Source: Methanohalophilus portucalensis (GTDB lineage: Archaea; Halobacteriota; Methanosarcinia; Methanosarcinales; Methanosarcinaceae). Taken from it: a stretch of 64,000 nt of DNA. This document shows, in pieces, positions 18,145 through 30,576 of this stretch; the stretch's first letter is position 1; the number at the start of each line of letters is the position of its first letter. The position numbers were made by a program, and so were the translations under genes. The stretch lies in NCBI RefSeq assembly GCF_002761295.1, contig NZ_CP017881.1, positions 1,921,750-1,985,749 on the forward strand, read 5' to 3'. Under the pieces are notes generated by a model. The model was not told where the DNA came from, did not search any database, and saw only the letters and a list, made by a program, of their open reading frames with translations.

Positions 18145-19620
18145 TTAAAGATTTTCATCGGGCATTTCATCTAAAGGAATGGCATTCTTCTTGAGATCTT
18201 CATAAAGGGGATGAACAGTGTACTGTTTTGGAAGACTCAAATAGAATACTCCATTCCTGTTTTTATTAATAAGTTCTATTACGTTTTGCAGCGCCACACC
18301 TATTGCACCCGGATCCATTTCATCAGGGATTTCCGCATTGAAAGGATATACTTCAGAGAGTTCAACGGGATATGCTCCAAACGGAGGCTTGAAATTCAGG
18401 ACATGATCATAAGTTGCTTCGCCTTTCACGGACTTTGAGCGTATAAGAATTTTACCATCCAGATTAAAGCGGCCAAGTCTTTCTTTAAATCGTGCAACTT
18501 CCGGTCTTTTTGAGGATTCGGGACCAGTATAAAAGAAAGTGGATTTGGAAAACGGATCAAGTCCTTCAAGCCAGGGACTATAATTGTACAATCTTTTAAG
18601 GGCCGACAACATTGAGGGATGACTCCTGCACCGCTGTTCCACAAGCTCTAACAAATTACCTTCCCTTATTGCCTGCTTGATGTTGCGAATTTCGGCAAAC
18701 GTCACGTAAAGATTGTGTCTTGCCAATAATTCTTTGGAGTTGGAAGCAGATTTTATTTCCGATGCAGTATGAGCAGAACAAACGGGACAATTACATGGAA
18801 GATACTGAAGATCTTTAAGGTGAGATGTTCCGGCAACCGTTATATAGCGGCCTGCTTTTGCATAAAGGGCATAAGCTGCTGAATCAAATAAGTCACATCC
18901 CATTGCTACAGCAAGAGCAAACATCATTGGATGACCAGCCCCAAATAGATGGACCGGTTTTACAGGATCAAGGCCCTTTTTGGAAGAAATAACAACATCT
19001 ACCAGATCCGCATAACGGTAGGATTCCATAAGTGGAACCACAGCTCCGATAGGATATACATCAAAGGCATGTTTTGAAAGGGTTTTCGCACTGTGTACCC
19101 TGAGATCCATATGAGTGGAGCCCTGTACAGGACCCGCCAAAAGCATATCATCCGTTACAATTTCTCTGGCTGCAATCACTCTTTCAAGGGTCGTTTCAAG
19201 TTCGTCTTCTGCCCTTTTGTAAGAGACATCCGGAGGAGTTGGGATATCAAGGGGAACTGCAATATCAGAACCAATGTTTTTTTGGAACGCTATTATCTGC
19301 TCGTTTGTTACTTCAACATCCCCATAAACGGATAGTTGAAAAGAACCTGAATCTGTCATGATGGGACCATCAAAATCCAGAAGATGATGCAGGCCTTTTT
19401 CCAGTGCTACGTTCCTGAGTTCGTCCTTGCGAGAAATGATATATGAATTTGTAATAAGTATTTGCGCACCAAACTGATGCATTTCAGAAGAGGGTATTGT
19501 GTTTATGTTGGGATTGATAACTGGCATAACCGTTGGTGTTTCAACAACACCATGTGGTGTATGCAGTCTACCAATACGGCCAGCTGCGTCTTTTTGCAGT
19601 ATTTCGAATACAGCGGTCAT
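18145..19620 (-). CDS. tgtA: Archaeosine tRNA-guanine transglycosylase, short form
   Basis: TgtA replaces G15 in the tRNA D-loop with preQ0, the first step of archaeosine formation; ArcS at 34557 completes it. The 491-aa protein has the catalytic barrel (ILITNSYIISRKDELR, MTDSGSFQLSVYGDV) and a zinc site CNCPVCSAH. C-terminal domains C1/C2 follow, but the protein stops near PLYEDLKKNAIPLDEMP, about 90 residues short of the 582-aa Pyrococcus enzyme, so the terminal PUA domain is missing. There is no ribosome-binding site at ATG 19620; a TATA-like atatatactatc about 25 bases upstream suggests a leaderless mRNA. Confidence 0.92.
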   Translation of the reverse strand: MTAVFEILQKDAAGRIGRLHTPHGVVETPTVMPVINPNINTIPSSEMHQFGAQILITNSYIISRKDELRNVALEKGLHHLLDFDGPIMTDSGSFQLSVYGDVEVTNEQIIAFQKNIGSDIAVPLDIPTPPDVSYKRAEDELETTLERVIAAREIVTDDMLLAGPVQGSTHMDLRVHSAKTLSKHAFDVYPIGAVVPLMESYRYADLVDVVISSKKGLDPVKPVHLFGAGHPMMFALAVAMGCDLFDSAAYALYAKAGRYITVAGTSHLKDLQYLPCNCPVCSAHTASEIKSASNSKELLARHNLYVTFAEIRNIKQAIREGNLLELVEQRCRSHPSMLSALKRLYNYSPWLEGLDPFSKSTFFYTGPESSKRPEVARFKERLGRFNLDGKILIRSKSVKGEATYDHVLNFKPPFGAYPVELSEVYPFNAEIPDEMDPGAIGVALQNVIELINKNRNGVFYLSLPKQYTVHPLYEDLKKNAIPLDEMPDENL

Positions 19621-19734
19621 GGGAGCAATAGATACCGGTGATAGTATATATGTGTATTTGAATGGTAATGGAAAAATGTGTAAAGGAGGAAGACAATATA
19701 TCCCAGTTCAGTCTTTATTGTAGCAGGTGAAAAA

Positions 19735-20076
19735 ATGATTATTCCCGAACCTATAAAATGCGAAATAGAATATAAAGGAGGAGTGGACAACCTTTATAAA
19801 AAAATGCCTCCTGAAGATGAATTCAAGAGATGGAGTGAGATTCACCATGCATTATCATCCCCACTCAGGTTGAAGATACTATATATGGTAGCCAGGCAAC
19901 CCCTTTGTGTATGCATAATAAAGCATATTCTGAAAGTATCTGATTCAAAGTTATCATACCACCTTTCAATATTAAGTGGAAGTGGTATTATTAAAGGAGC
20001 CAGAGAAGGAAATTGGATAATATATAGTGCTACTGAAGAAGGCAAACAGATGATTGAAGGAATATCAGGGAAATAA
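19735..20076 (+). CDS. ArsR-family winged-helix regulator
   Basis: This 113-aa DNA-binding repressor has the winged-helix core HALSSPLRLKILYMVARQPL, recognition helix region VSDSKLSYHLSILSGSGII and wing REGNWIIYSATEEGKQ. The segment PLCVCIIKHIL matches the ELCVCDL metal-binding motif of ArsR, with both cysteines, so it probably senses arsenite, antimonite or another thiophilic metal. AGGTGA precedes ATG 19735. No efflux or arsenic gene is beside it in this window. It converges on the 5S end of the rRNA operon; the 170 bases between hold only A/T-rich sequence. Confidence 0.85.
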   Translation: MIIPEPIKCEIEYKGGVDNLYKKMPPEDEFKRWSEIHHALSSPLRLKILYMVARQPLCVCIIKHILKVSDSKLSYHLSILSGSGIIKGAREGNWIIYSATEEGKQMIEGISGK

Positions 20077-20246
20077 ACCAGATTCCTTTATTGAATTCAT
20101 TCGATCTATCTTTACTCTTCCTCCACTTTACCTTTCAACATCAGGCTATCATAATAGATTAGATCTGGTATTGATTCCTCTACCATGTAAATACTTGCAG
20201 GAAATTAATTTTAGATTATATTATTGAGAATAAGTAAGAATTAATA

Positions 20247-20381
20247 AGTTGAGTCAGCAGCGATGCATATTTCCCAAAGGCTCTCGCACTTTAGTACAGT
20301 ATACAACGCTGGCAGGCTTATCTTCTGTGTTCGGGATGGGTACAGGAGTTACCCTGCCGCTATGGCCGCTGTCCTCAACTT
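20247..20381 (-). rRNA. rrf: 5S rRNA
   Basis: The terminal stem pairs AAGTTGAG at the 5' end (20381 side) with CTCAACTT at the 3' end. The interior carries the archaeal 5S signatures CGGCCATAGCGGCAGGG and CCCATCCCGAACACAGAAG, then GCCTGCCAGCG. At about 130 bases it is slightly longer than the usual 120. Transcribed last in the operon, after tRNA-Cys. Ends are estimated from the stem. Confidence 0.9.
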
Positions 20382-20397
20382 ATAGGAGATGGATGAA

Positions 20398-20469
20398 AGC
20401 CAAGGCCCGGATTCGAACCGGGATGGAATCGCTCTGCAGGCGATTGCGTAGCCGCTCCGCCACCTTGGC
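20398..20469 (-). tRNA. tRNA-Cys (GCA)
   Basis: The 72-base cloverleaf has acceptor GCCAAGG/CCTTGGC with discriminator T, anticodon GCA in CCTGCAGAG, and T-arm GGTTCGAATCC. CCA is not encoded. It lies between 23S and 5S in the same operon. It is the substrate of SepRS, encoded at 7858-9477. Confidence 0.95.
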
Positions 20470-20551
20470 ACATTGGGCATGTGCGAAGCGTGATTCTATG
20501 ACGCAACCGTCATAAACTTTGCGTTTCATCTGACCGTGTATTTATACATTA

Positions 20552-20579
20552 CATACCTGATTTCGCCTGGAATAAGCAA
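20552..20579 (-). other. 23S processing stem, 3' strand (bulge-helix-bulge)
   Basis: The RNA strand pairs with 23503-23530. Outer helix TCAGGTATG with CATACCTGA, central four pairs GGCG/CGCU (one wobble), inner helix of 12 pairs with one G-U, and three-base bulges AAA and UAC on opposite strands. This is the canonical splicing-endonuclease substrate that releases pre-23S. Confidence 0.88.
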
Positions 20580-23502
<2,923 letters not shown>

Positions 23503-23530
23503 TTGCTTACTCCAGTAAGCGTCAGGTATG
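23503..23530 (-). other. 23S processing stem, 5' strand (bulge-helix-bulge)
   Basis: The RNA strand, 5' to 3', is CATACCTGA, CGCU, bulge UAC, then 12 bases of inner helix ending AAGCAA. It pairs with 20552-20579 as described for that feature. It lies between tRNA-Ala and mature 23S. Confidence 0.88.
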
Positions 23531-23621
23531 CAACTTATACACGATCTCATCGTGCTCTCCTTGGTCAGAAAGAGCACATCCATCCTTCCCGGGCAAAATT
23601 ACTTGCCTGGTGCATTAAATA

Positions 23622-23694
23622 TGGACTTGCTGGGATTCGAACCCAGGGCCTCTGCCTTGCAAAGGCAGCGATCTTCCAACTGATCTACAAGCCC
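23622..23694 (-). tRNA. tRNA-Ala (TGC)
   Basis: The 73-base cloverleaf sits in the 16S-23S spacer: acceptor GGGCTTG/CAAGTCC with discriminator A, anticodon loop TTTGCAA (anticodon TGC), T-arm GGGTTCGAATCCC. No encoded CCA. Its position between 16S and 23S is the usual archaeal arrangement. Confidence 0.96.
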
Positions 23695-23726
23695 TTGGTC
23701 TCCCAACGATGTTGGATTATATGATT

Positions 23727-23754
23727 GCAATGGCAGTTTTTCGGTTTCTGATCG
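23727..23754 (-). other. 16S processing stem, 3' strand (bulge-helix-bulge)
   Basis: The RNA strand is CGATCAGAA, ACCG, bulge AAA, AACTGCCATTGC. It pairs perfectly with 25359-25386: 9 pairs, a central four (ACCG/CGGU) and 12 pairs, with three-base bulges AAA and GAA on opposite strands. It is a textbook archaeal pre-16S excision site. Confidence 0.92.
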
Positions 23755-23770
23755 AAAGTTTTTTTTGCTT

Positions 23771-25246
<1,476 letters not shown>

Positions 25247-25358
25247 TTTAATTATTTCTAGCACACCTTTTGAAGGTTAAAGGAAATTGTTGGCAGGGTA
25301 CCTATTAAACAACATGGATGCTGATTAAAGGCCCTGCACAGTGAATTCTTAATACTAA

Positions 25359-25386
25359 CGATCAGAATTCACCGAACTGCCATTGC
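25359..25386 (-). other. 16S processing stem, 5' strand (bulge-helix-bulge)
   Basis: The RNA strand is GCAATGGCAGTT, CGGU, bulge GAA, TTCTGATCG. It is the partner of 23727-23754. Part of it also takes part in a competing local hairpin (25341-25372). Confidence 0.92.
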
Positions 25387-25700
25387 GTGAGTCAGACAGA
25401 ATTGTTATCTCCTGTCTCCATTAAAATGAAGGTGATTATGTTTCCACACATGTTCTGTGCGGGAACTCATGAATAATGTTTTTGGTATATAAACCTTCTG
25501 ATCCGGCCAAGCCGGAACAATTCACACGACAAACCAGCGAGGTTTGCGCATGATACAGGTTAATAGAAAGCAGCCCTAAAATATCATCATAATATATATA
25601 GATTTCGTGATAAGGCATTTCACATGGATTTCCGGAATCCAAACATAAATAACGCGCAAATATAAATAGTAGAAAAGCAAAGTAATTTGCGGGATTTATT
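25387..25700. promoter_or_regulatory. rRNA operon leader and divergent promoter region
   Basis: This gap holds no credible gene. On the rRNA (minus) side it has stable hairpins: AGACAG/CTGTCT (25394-25417), TCCGGC-loop-GCCGGA (25502-25516) and CAAACC/GGTTTG (25530-25546). TATA-like elements on the minus strand are ctatatatatt (about 25588-25598) and ctatttatatt (about 25660-25670); either could drive rRNA. On the plus strand aaatataaatag (about 25657-25668) is about 35 bases before the leuA ATG at 25701. The two promoters overlap, so rRNA and leuA initiation may interfere. Confidence 0.5.
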
Positions 25701-27243
25701 ATGTATGCGAAGAACCAACTGAGGGATCGCTTTTTACAGCGCTGAATCGATTAGAAATAAAGAAATAACCATTTTTGATACTACTCTTCGCGACGGGGAA
25801 CAAACCCCTGGTGTATCCCTTACCCCAAAACAGAAGCTCAGTATTGCAACTCAGCTTGATAAGCTTGGGGTAGATACGATTGAAGCAGGTTTTCCAATAG
25901 CATCCGAAGGGGACAAAGAATCGGTACAATCAATAGCCAACGCGGGCCTTACTTCAGAGGTCTGCGGTCTTGCCCGGGTGCTTACAAAGGATATCGACGC
26001 CTGTATAGACGCAGGGGTAGACATGGTGCACACCTTCGTCTCCACATCGGACATCCAGAGGGAACATACCATACACAAAAGTCGTGAAGAAGTACAACAA
26101 ATGGCCACCCAGGCCGTGGGATACATAAAAGACCACGGACTGAGATGTATGTTTTCTGCCATGGATGCCACAAGAACTGACCTCGATTATCTTGTAGCAA
26201 TCTACGGGGCAGCAGAGGAAGCTGGTTGTGATATTATCAACGTGCCGGACACGGTGGGCGTAATGTCCCCGTCGGGCATGTATAACATGATAAGTTACCT
26301 TCGCCAGCAGATCAGTATTCCAATAGACACACACTGCCACAATGACTTCGGGCTTGCTGTGGCAAACAGCCTGATGGCAATCGAAGCGGGCGCCAACCAG
26401 GCACAGGTAACGATTAATGGTCTTGGTGAAAGAGCCGGCAATGCAGATTTGGCGGAAACGGTCATGAGCCTCAAATCCATATACGGTGCCAGTTTGAATA
26501 TCAATACAGAATATATCGTTGAAACTGCCCGAATGGTTGAACGTTATACATCTGTTCCTATTACAGCCCATCGACCGGTTGTTGGCGAGAATGCGTTTGC
26601 GCATGAGTCAGGAATCCATACCCACGGTGTCCTCGAGAATTCTGACACCTTCGAACCAGGCATAATGACCCCGGAGATGGTAGGCCACACGCGCCGTATT
26701 GTGCTGGGCAAACATGCCGGCAAACATGCAGTACGCAAATCCCTTGAAGCTGCCAACCTTAACCCCAACGATGAACAACTCAATCACATTATAGAAAAGG
26801 TCAAAACAATAGCAGACAAGGGCAAACGACTGACAGATGCCGACCTCTATGCGATTGCCTGTGCAGTGATGCATAAACCAATGGGCAAACCTGCAATAGA
26901 CCTCAAAGAGCTATCTGTAATGACGGGTAATGTCACAACTCCGACAGCTGTTGTAAAGGCACTGGTAAATGATGAGGAGAGAGTACTCTCCAATATCGGA
27001 ATCGGGCCGGTCGACGCAGCACTGAAAGCAGTTACAGGAATAATCGGAGAACACGCCACCATAAGCATCCATGACTTCCGTATTGAAGCAATAACCGGAG
27101 GTTCGGATGCCGTTGCAGAAGTAATTGTTGGTGTACAGGATGAAAAAGGACGGATAGTATCCGCACGTTCGGCAAGCGCAGATATTGTATATGCATCCGT
27201 AGAAGCACTCGTAACCGCTATTAACATGCTCCTCCAGAAGTGA
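25701..27243 (+). CDS. leuA: 2-isopropylmalate synthase, N-terminus frameshifted
   Basis: LeuA condenses 2-oxoisovalerate with acetyl-CoA, the first step to leucine. Family motifs are [38 protein letters not shown], the metal/active-site segment [12 protein letters not shown] and [19 protein letters not shown]. The C-terminal regulatory domain is present (about residues 385-510). The catalytic TTLRDGEQ frame has no start codon and runs back to a TGA at 25720. ATG 25701 opens the neighbouring frame; removing one T from the T5 run at 25731-25735 would join [11 protein letters not shown] to the catalytic frame. So there is either a sequencing error or a real frameshift. Citramalate or homocitrate synthase are less likely paralogues. 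tatD follows in an operon. Confidence 0.82.
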
Positions 27244-27248
27244 GGAAC

Positions 27249-28007
27249 ATGTTACCTTATTTTATTGATTCACACTGCCACCTTGATTTTTCCAAGTTCA
27301 ACAAGGATCGTGAAGAGGTTATCCATCGTGCAAAAGAAGCAGGGGCCTGCGAAATGATCAACTCGGGTGTTGACCTGAAAACCAACTTTTCAACCCTTGA
27401 GCTGGCCAAAATCCATGAATGCATCCACCCAACAATAGGGTTAAGCCCCATGCTCGCCACCAATCCCGATAAAGACAGGCTACTGGAAGTCCTTTCCCAG
27501 CTTGATGAGTATGCCTCCCAGGCTATCGGCATTGGAGAAGCAGGGATGGACTATTATCACTGCACCGATGAAACTTTACGTAAAAAACAGAGGGAAGTAT
27601 TTAACCAGGTCATCACGATTGCAGAGAACCATGCAAAACCGCTGGTTATCCATGGCAGGGATGCAGAGGATGAAGCGTTTGCAATGGCGGGTCATCTGGA
27701 CAGAGTGATTTTTCACTGTTATGGAGGATCCCTTGAAACAATGAAAAAAATAACTGATGCCGGCCACTATATATCCATACCTACACTGGTTTGCTTCTCC
27801 AGCCATCACAAAGAGATCGCTGCCACAGTACCTGAAGAACTCATGTTGATAGAAACAGACAGCCCTTATCTTTCACCGCGTAAAGGCCGCAATGAACCCA
27901 CATTCCTGGTCGATTCCATAAATACAATCGCAGAAATAAAGGACATGGAACCTACCGATGTGGCAGAAATCACACGGAAAAATACCTATAACGCATTCAA
28001 AATCTAA
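27249..28007 (+). CDS. TatD-family metal-dependent hydrolase
   Basis: The 252-aa protein is a TatD-type TIM-barrel metallohydrolase, related to 3'-5' DNA exonucleases and D-aminoacyl-tRNA deacylases. Metal ligands are visible: DSHCHLDFSKF at the start, GIGEAGMDYY near residue 90, PLVIHGRDAEDEAF near 130, FHCYGGSLE near 155 and ETDSPYLSPRKG near 200. ATG 27249 with a GTGAGG site overlaps the leuA stop region, hence coupling with leuA. The true substrate is unknown. Confidence 0.82.
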   Translation: MLPYFIDSHCHLDFSKFNKDREEVIHRAKEAGACEMINSGVDLKTNFSTLELAKIHECIHPTIGLSPMLATNPDKDRLLEVLSQLDEYASQAIGIGEAGMDYYHCTDETLRKKQREVFNQVITIAENHAKPLVIHGRDAEDEAFAMAGHLDRVIFHCYGGSLETMKKITDAGHYISIPTLVCFSSHHKEIAATVPEELMLIETDSPYLSPRKGRNEPTFLVDSINTIAEIKDMEPTDVAEITRKNTYNAFKI

Positions 28008-28017
28008 AGGGATTTAC

Positions 28018-28653
28018 ATGAAAGTAATACAATGCAATGCCACCACCAATGATGCAAACTCCTACCTTATAAATGACAATATCCTCATCGATACCGGCCT
28101 GAATGGAGAAAGACTTGCCCGGGAAATTGAAAGTCATATAGACCTAAATAAACTGGAACTGATAATCCTGACCCACTGCCACTATGATCATACAGCAGCT
28201 GTGCCTCTGCTTGTGGAACTCAGTGGGGCAAAGGTTGGTGTCCACAGGGCAGATGAGCCCATGCTTGCGGATGATATGGGAAGTGTATCTACTTTCTTTG
28301 GGCAGAAAGCGCCTGTTATCGACCCGGATATTCTCTATGAAGACGGAGATATGATCAAATTAGACGAAATCGAAGCCCTTCAGATAATCCACACACCCGG
28401 GCACACACCAGGAGGCATATGTCTCTACGAACCTTTTTCCAAAAGCCTGTTCTCGGGCGACACAGTCTTTGCATCCGGCGGATTTGGACGCACGGATTTT
28501 GAAGGCGGTTCAGCCAGGCAACTCACAGAATCCATACAAAAGCTGGCAGAAATAGATGTAGAAACCCTCTATCCCGGCCATGGCCCGGTGGTAAAAAATG
28601 ATGCCAACCGCCAGATCCAGCTTTCAATGCGCGCATCCCGGACCATATGGTGA
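28018..28653 (+). CDS. Metallo-beta-lactamase fold hydrolase (glyoxalase II-like)
   Basis: The 211-aa protein carries the zinc motif THCHYDHTAAVP (HxHxDH, near residue 56), HTPGHTPGGICLY near 126, FSGDTVFASGGFGRTDF near 146 and LYPGHGPVV near the end. This is the full ligand set of the glyoxalase II / persulfide dioxygenase group. The start at ATG 28018 is 10 bases after tatD, with AAAGGGAT upstream. Physiological substrate unknown; thioester hydrolysis is a family-based guess. Confidence 0.85.
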   Translation: MKVIQCNATTNDANSYLINDNILIDTGLNGERLAREIESHIDLNKLELIILTHCHYDHTAAVPLLVELSGAKVGVHRADEPMLADDMGSVSTFFGQKAPVIDPDILYEDGDMIKLDEIEALQIIHTPGHTPGGICLYEPFSKSLFSGDTVFASGGFGRTDFEGGSARQLTESIQKLAEIDVETLYPGHGPVVKNDANRQIQLSMRASRTIW

Positions 28654-28662
28654 TCCATAACA

Positions 28663-30501
28663 ATGAAACACGATAAGAAAACATCAAAACCTCTCCCCAT
28701 GTCAAAAAAAGAAATGCATCAGAGGGGATGGGACACCCTTGACATAATCATAGTGACAGGCGATGCATACGTTGATCACCCTTCCTTCGGTGCTGCCCTG
28801 ATAGGCCGTCTCCTTGAGGCCAGAGGATTCAGAGTAGGAATAATAGCCCAGCCTGCCCACGATAAACCGGAAGAGTTTAAGAAACTTGGAAAACCGGAAC
28901 TTTTCTTTGCTGCAACTGCCGGCAACATGGACTCAATGGTATCCAACTATACGCCATCCCTCAAGCCACGTAAGCGTGATATGTATTCTCCGGGAGGCAC
29001 CCCTGGTATGCGACCGGACAGGGCGACCATTGTATATTCCAACCGCATACATCAGACATACCCGGATGCCCCTATTGTGATTGCAGGCGTGGAAGCCTCC
29101 CTGCGCAGACTGGCACAATATGATTTCCAGTCAGGAAAGGTAAGGAAATCAATTCTTGCAGATGCCCCGGCAGACCTTCTGATATATGGGATGGGCGAAA
29201 CCCAGACAGAAGAAATCGCACGCAGATTGCAGGCAGGAGAAGATATCAAACAAATAAAGGACATCCCCGGTACAGTCTGGAAAACCCCGGTGAAGACCTG
29301 GAAAGAAGAACTTAAAGGCATGGATTATATCGAACTGGAATCCTACACGACGGTTTCAGAAGAAAAGGAAGCCTTCGCCAGAAATTACAAAAACCTCTGG
29401 CAGCAGCAAAATCCGGGAAATGGGAAAATACTGGTCCAGCCCCACCCCAAAACTATCATTGTCCAGAATCCTCCGACAAAACTTCTTGAAACCCAAAAAC
29501 TGGATGAAGTTTATGAGTTACCTTACACAAGACAAAAACACCCCGCTTACAAAGAAGACATCCCTGCTATTGAGCCGGTGCGCTTCTCCCTCACTACCCA
29601 CAGAGGTTGCTTTGGTGCCTGTTCCTTCTGCGCCATCGCCCATCATCAGGGCCGCATGGTTAATTCCAGGAGTATTGAATCACTCTTAAGAGAGGCAAAA
29701 AGCCTCACCAAAATGAAAGATTTCAAGGGAAATATCAATGGAGTGGGCGGGCCCACCGCAAATATGTATTCAATGGAATGTTCCCGTTGGAAAGACAAAG
29801 GGGTGTGTACCGACAAGTTCTGCCTCTACCCCGAGGTCTGCCCGTCAATGAATACTGACCACAGCAAAAACATGGAACTACTAAATCGCCTGGAACAAAT
29901 TCCCGGGGTGAAAAAAGTTTTCATAACTTACGGTGTGCGCTATGACCTTGCCCTGACCCAACCTGAGTATCTGGAAATGATATGTAAAAAGCATGTCAGT
30001 GGAAGACTTGCTGTGGCACCGGAGCATTATTCAAAAAAAGTCACCGACAGCATGAGAAAACCCGACAGGGATGTTTTTGAAAAGTTTGTAGAAATGTATT
30101 CAGCAATCAACAAGAAACTGGGCAAAGAGCAATACCTCCAAACATATCTCATGTCCGGCCATCCGGGTTGCGGGCTAAAAGAGATGATCGAAACTGCCGA
30201 ATACATACGTGATAATAAACTGTATAGTGAACAGGTACAGGATTTCACACCTACCCCCATGACAGCATCCACCTGCATGTACCATACCGGAATTGATCCC
30301 TTCACCGGGGAAAATATAGAAGTTGCCACCTCCCGGAGGGACAAGAAGATCCAGCGCACAATCCTCCATTACAGGGACAAACGAAATCGCAAATATATTC
30401 TTGAAGCTTTAAAAACGGCAGACCGAATGGATCTTGTTGGTAACAGCTGGAAATGTCTGGTTTCCGGCAAAAGCGGCATGTGGGAATCCAAAAAGAAATG
30501 A
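28663..30501 (+). CDS. YgiQ-family radical SAM protein (UPF0313)
   Basis: This large radical SAM enzyme (612 aa) has an N-terminal region WDTLDIIIVTGDAYVDHPSF typical of YgiQ, GNMDSMVSNYTP, then the iron-sulfur motif CFGACSFCAIAHHQGR near residue 315 and CTDKFCLYPEVCPSMNTD, which is specific to the family. The C-terminal part contains TYLMSGHPGCGLKEM and DFTPTPMTASTCMYHTG. The reaction is not known. GGTGATCC at the preceding stop provides its ribosome-binding site. Fourth gene of the leuA-tatD-MBL run. Confidence 0.88.
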   Translation: MKHDKKTSKPLPMSKKEMHQRGWDTLDIIIVTGDAYVDHPSFGAALIGRLLEARGFRVGIIAQPAHDKPEEFKKLGKPELFFAATAGNMDSMVSNYTPSLKPRKRDMYSPGGTPGMRPDRATIVYSNRIHQTYPDAPIVIAGVEASLRRLAQYDFQSGKVRKSILADAPADLLIYGMGETQTEEIARRLQAGEDIKQIKDIPGTVWKTPVKTWKEELKGMDYIELESYTTVSEEKEAFARNYKNLWQQQNPGNGKILVQPHPKTIIVQNPPTKLLETQKLDEVYELPYTRQKHPAYKEDIPAIEPVRFSLTTHRGCFGACSFCAIAHHQGRMVNSRSIESLLREAKSLTKMKDFKGNINGVGGPTANMYSMECSRWKDKGVCTDKFCLYPEVCPSMNTDHSKNMELLNRLEQIPGVKKVFITYGVRYDLALTQPEYLEMICKKHVSGRLAVAPEHYSKKVTDSMRKPDRDVFEKFVEMYSAINKKLGKEQYLQTYLMSGHPGCGLKEMIETAEYIRDNKLYSEQVQDFTPTPMTASTCMYHTGIDPFTGENIEVATSRRDKKIQRTILHYRDKRNRKYILEALKTADRMDLVGNSWKCLVSGKSGMWESKKK

Positions 30502-30576
30502 ACATTTTCAAAGAAATTTTATATAACTATATGTATATATACTCTGCATATATATGTGGTCTGAGGGAGATAGTTC

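Noticed and set aside
19676-19737. Fifteen-codon leader starting MCKGG and ending in TAG before the ArsR gene
   Set aside because: Too short, not conserved as far as can be judged, and the TAG is followed by TGA within five codons. It is more likely chance around the GGAGG sequence.
25436-25642. 68-codon minus-strand frame upstream of 16S
   Set aside because: It lies in the rRNA leader, which is full of hairpins. No motif or start signal supports it.
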